Positions 40,275 to 40,532 of a stretch of DNA of 40,532 nt are shown piece after piece (positions within the stretch are counted from its first letter, which is position 1; every line of letters begins with the position of its first letter). Origin of the DNA: Segetibacter sp. (lineage in GTDB: Bacteria > Bacteroidota > Bacteroidia > Chitinophagales > Chitinophagaceae). The notes beneath the pieces were generated by a model that was not told the origin of the DNA, searched no databases, and saw only the letters and a program-made list of their open reading frames with translations. A program made the translations under genes and the position numbers. The stretch lies in the NCBI RefSeq assembly GCF_025963695.1, contig NZ_JAOQAH010000123.1:1-40532 (forward strand), read 5' to 3'.

Positions 40275-40532
40275 TTACTTCCTTCTTTCTCCGTCAACTA
40301 ATCTCCAAATGCCTAAGGGATTATCATCTTTTAACTCTGCAGGTAATAAGCTTTGAGGAAAATTCTGGTAACAAACGGGGCGGGTAAAACGATGAATCGC
40401 CAGGCTGCCTACCGATGTTGTTCTGCTATCAGTTGTTGCCGGAAACGGACCCCCATGAACCATGGAGTGACATACTTCAACACCTGTGGGATATCCATTT
40501 AGTAATAGCCTGCCGACCTTCTGTTCCAAAAT
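40275..40532 (-). CDS. NADP-type aldehyde dehydrogenase, C-terminal fragment (5' end outside window)
   Basis: About 85 C-terminal residues are present and the frame is open to the window edge. GRLLLNGYPTGVEVCHSMVH followed by GGPFPATTDSRTTSVGSLAI and RFTRPVCYQNFPQSLLP is the distinctive end of the 2,5-dioxovalerate (alpha-ketoglutarate semialdehyde) dehydrogenase group. These enzymes oxidise 2,5-dioxopentanoate to 2-oxoglutarate in sugar-acid or hydroxyproline catabolism. The catalytic Cys and Glu lie outside the window. The apparent TTG start at 40529 is internal. Confidence 0.88.
   Translation of the reverse strand: MLEQKVGRLLLNGYPTGVEVCHSMVHGGPFPATTDSRTTSVGSLAIHRFTRPVCYQNFPQSLLPAELKDDNPLGIWRLVDGERRK

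Overview
The window looks like chromosome from a Bacteroidota bacterium, probably near the Chitinophagaceae (the family is inference). The phylum is supported by a large secreted protein with a type IX secretion type B sorting domain, a carboxypeptidase-regulatory-domain/beta-barrel outer membrane protein, several TAnnTTTG -7 boxes, paired M16 peptidases, mitochondrial-type aconitase, AT-rich DNA and many lone genes between long intergenic gaps. I see no rRNA, tRNA, CRISPR array, phage or transposase gene.

Layout. 1-665: 3' end of rpsA with its terminator. 1151-5348: Kup potassium transporter, a small membrane protein, an unknown protein and a DUF892 ferritin-like protein. 5664-8918: a VWA protein and a MoxR-like AAA+ ATPase separated by a decayed RelB/YoeB-type toxin-antitoxin module. 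8989-11220: a small beta-barrel protein and murB, divergent from an HTATIP2-like oxidoreductase. 11525-15018: a two-gene M16 operon, one member catalytic and one lacking the zinc motif. 15293-16123: kduI. 16234-21206: T9SS cargo protein, penicillin-acylase family hydrolase, DUF4112 protein. 21381-26829: GH31 glycosidase and the outer membrane beta-barrel protein. 27623-29478: mgtE, divergent from a small SET-domain protein. 29530-29912: a broken AlkD-like DNA alkylation repair gene. 30126-34984: aconitase, a PspC-like peptide and two tandem paralogous AraC regulators. 35134-38852: a secreted protein, and a DUF2971 gene 3 bp behind a methylmalonyl-CoA mutase catalytic subunit. 39079-40532: a membrane-anchored unknown, an IscA-type Fe-S protein and the 3' end of an NADP-type aldehyde dehydrogenase.

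The main unexplained signal is a family of at least 13 short dispersed elements, all in the gaps between intact genes. They share a CATCG-TTG flank and a 7-bp core GYG-T-CRC (central A in some). The Y and R positions agree as a base pair in all 13 copies. Three kinds of 3' tail follow the core. Two copies, extended to 46 bp and in opposite orientation, bracket the second AraC gene. Other non-coding points are a 793-bp gap with a 12-bp perfect inverted repeat and an orphan minus-strand terminator, and several strong bidirectional terminators between convergent genes.

Working together: GH31, the outer membrane barrel, KduI and the terminal aldehyde dehydrogenase fit a saprophytic polysaccharide/uronate lifestyle. 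Kup and MgtE supply K+ and Mg2+. Aconitase and methylmalonyl-CoA mutase belong to central and propionate metabolism.
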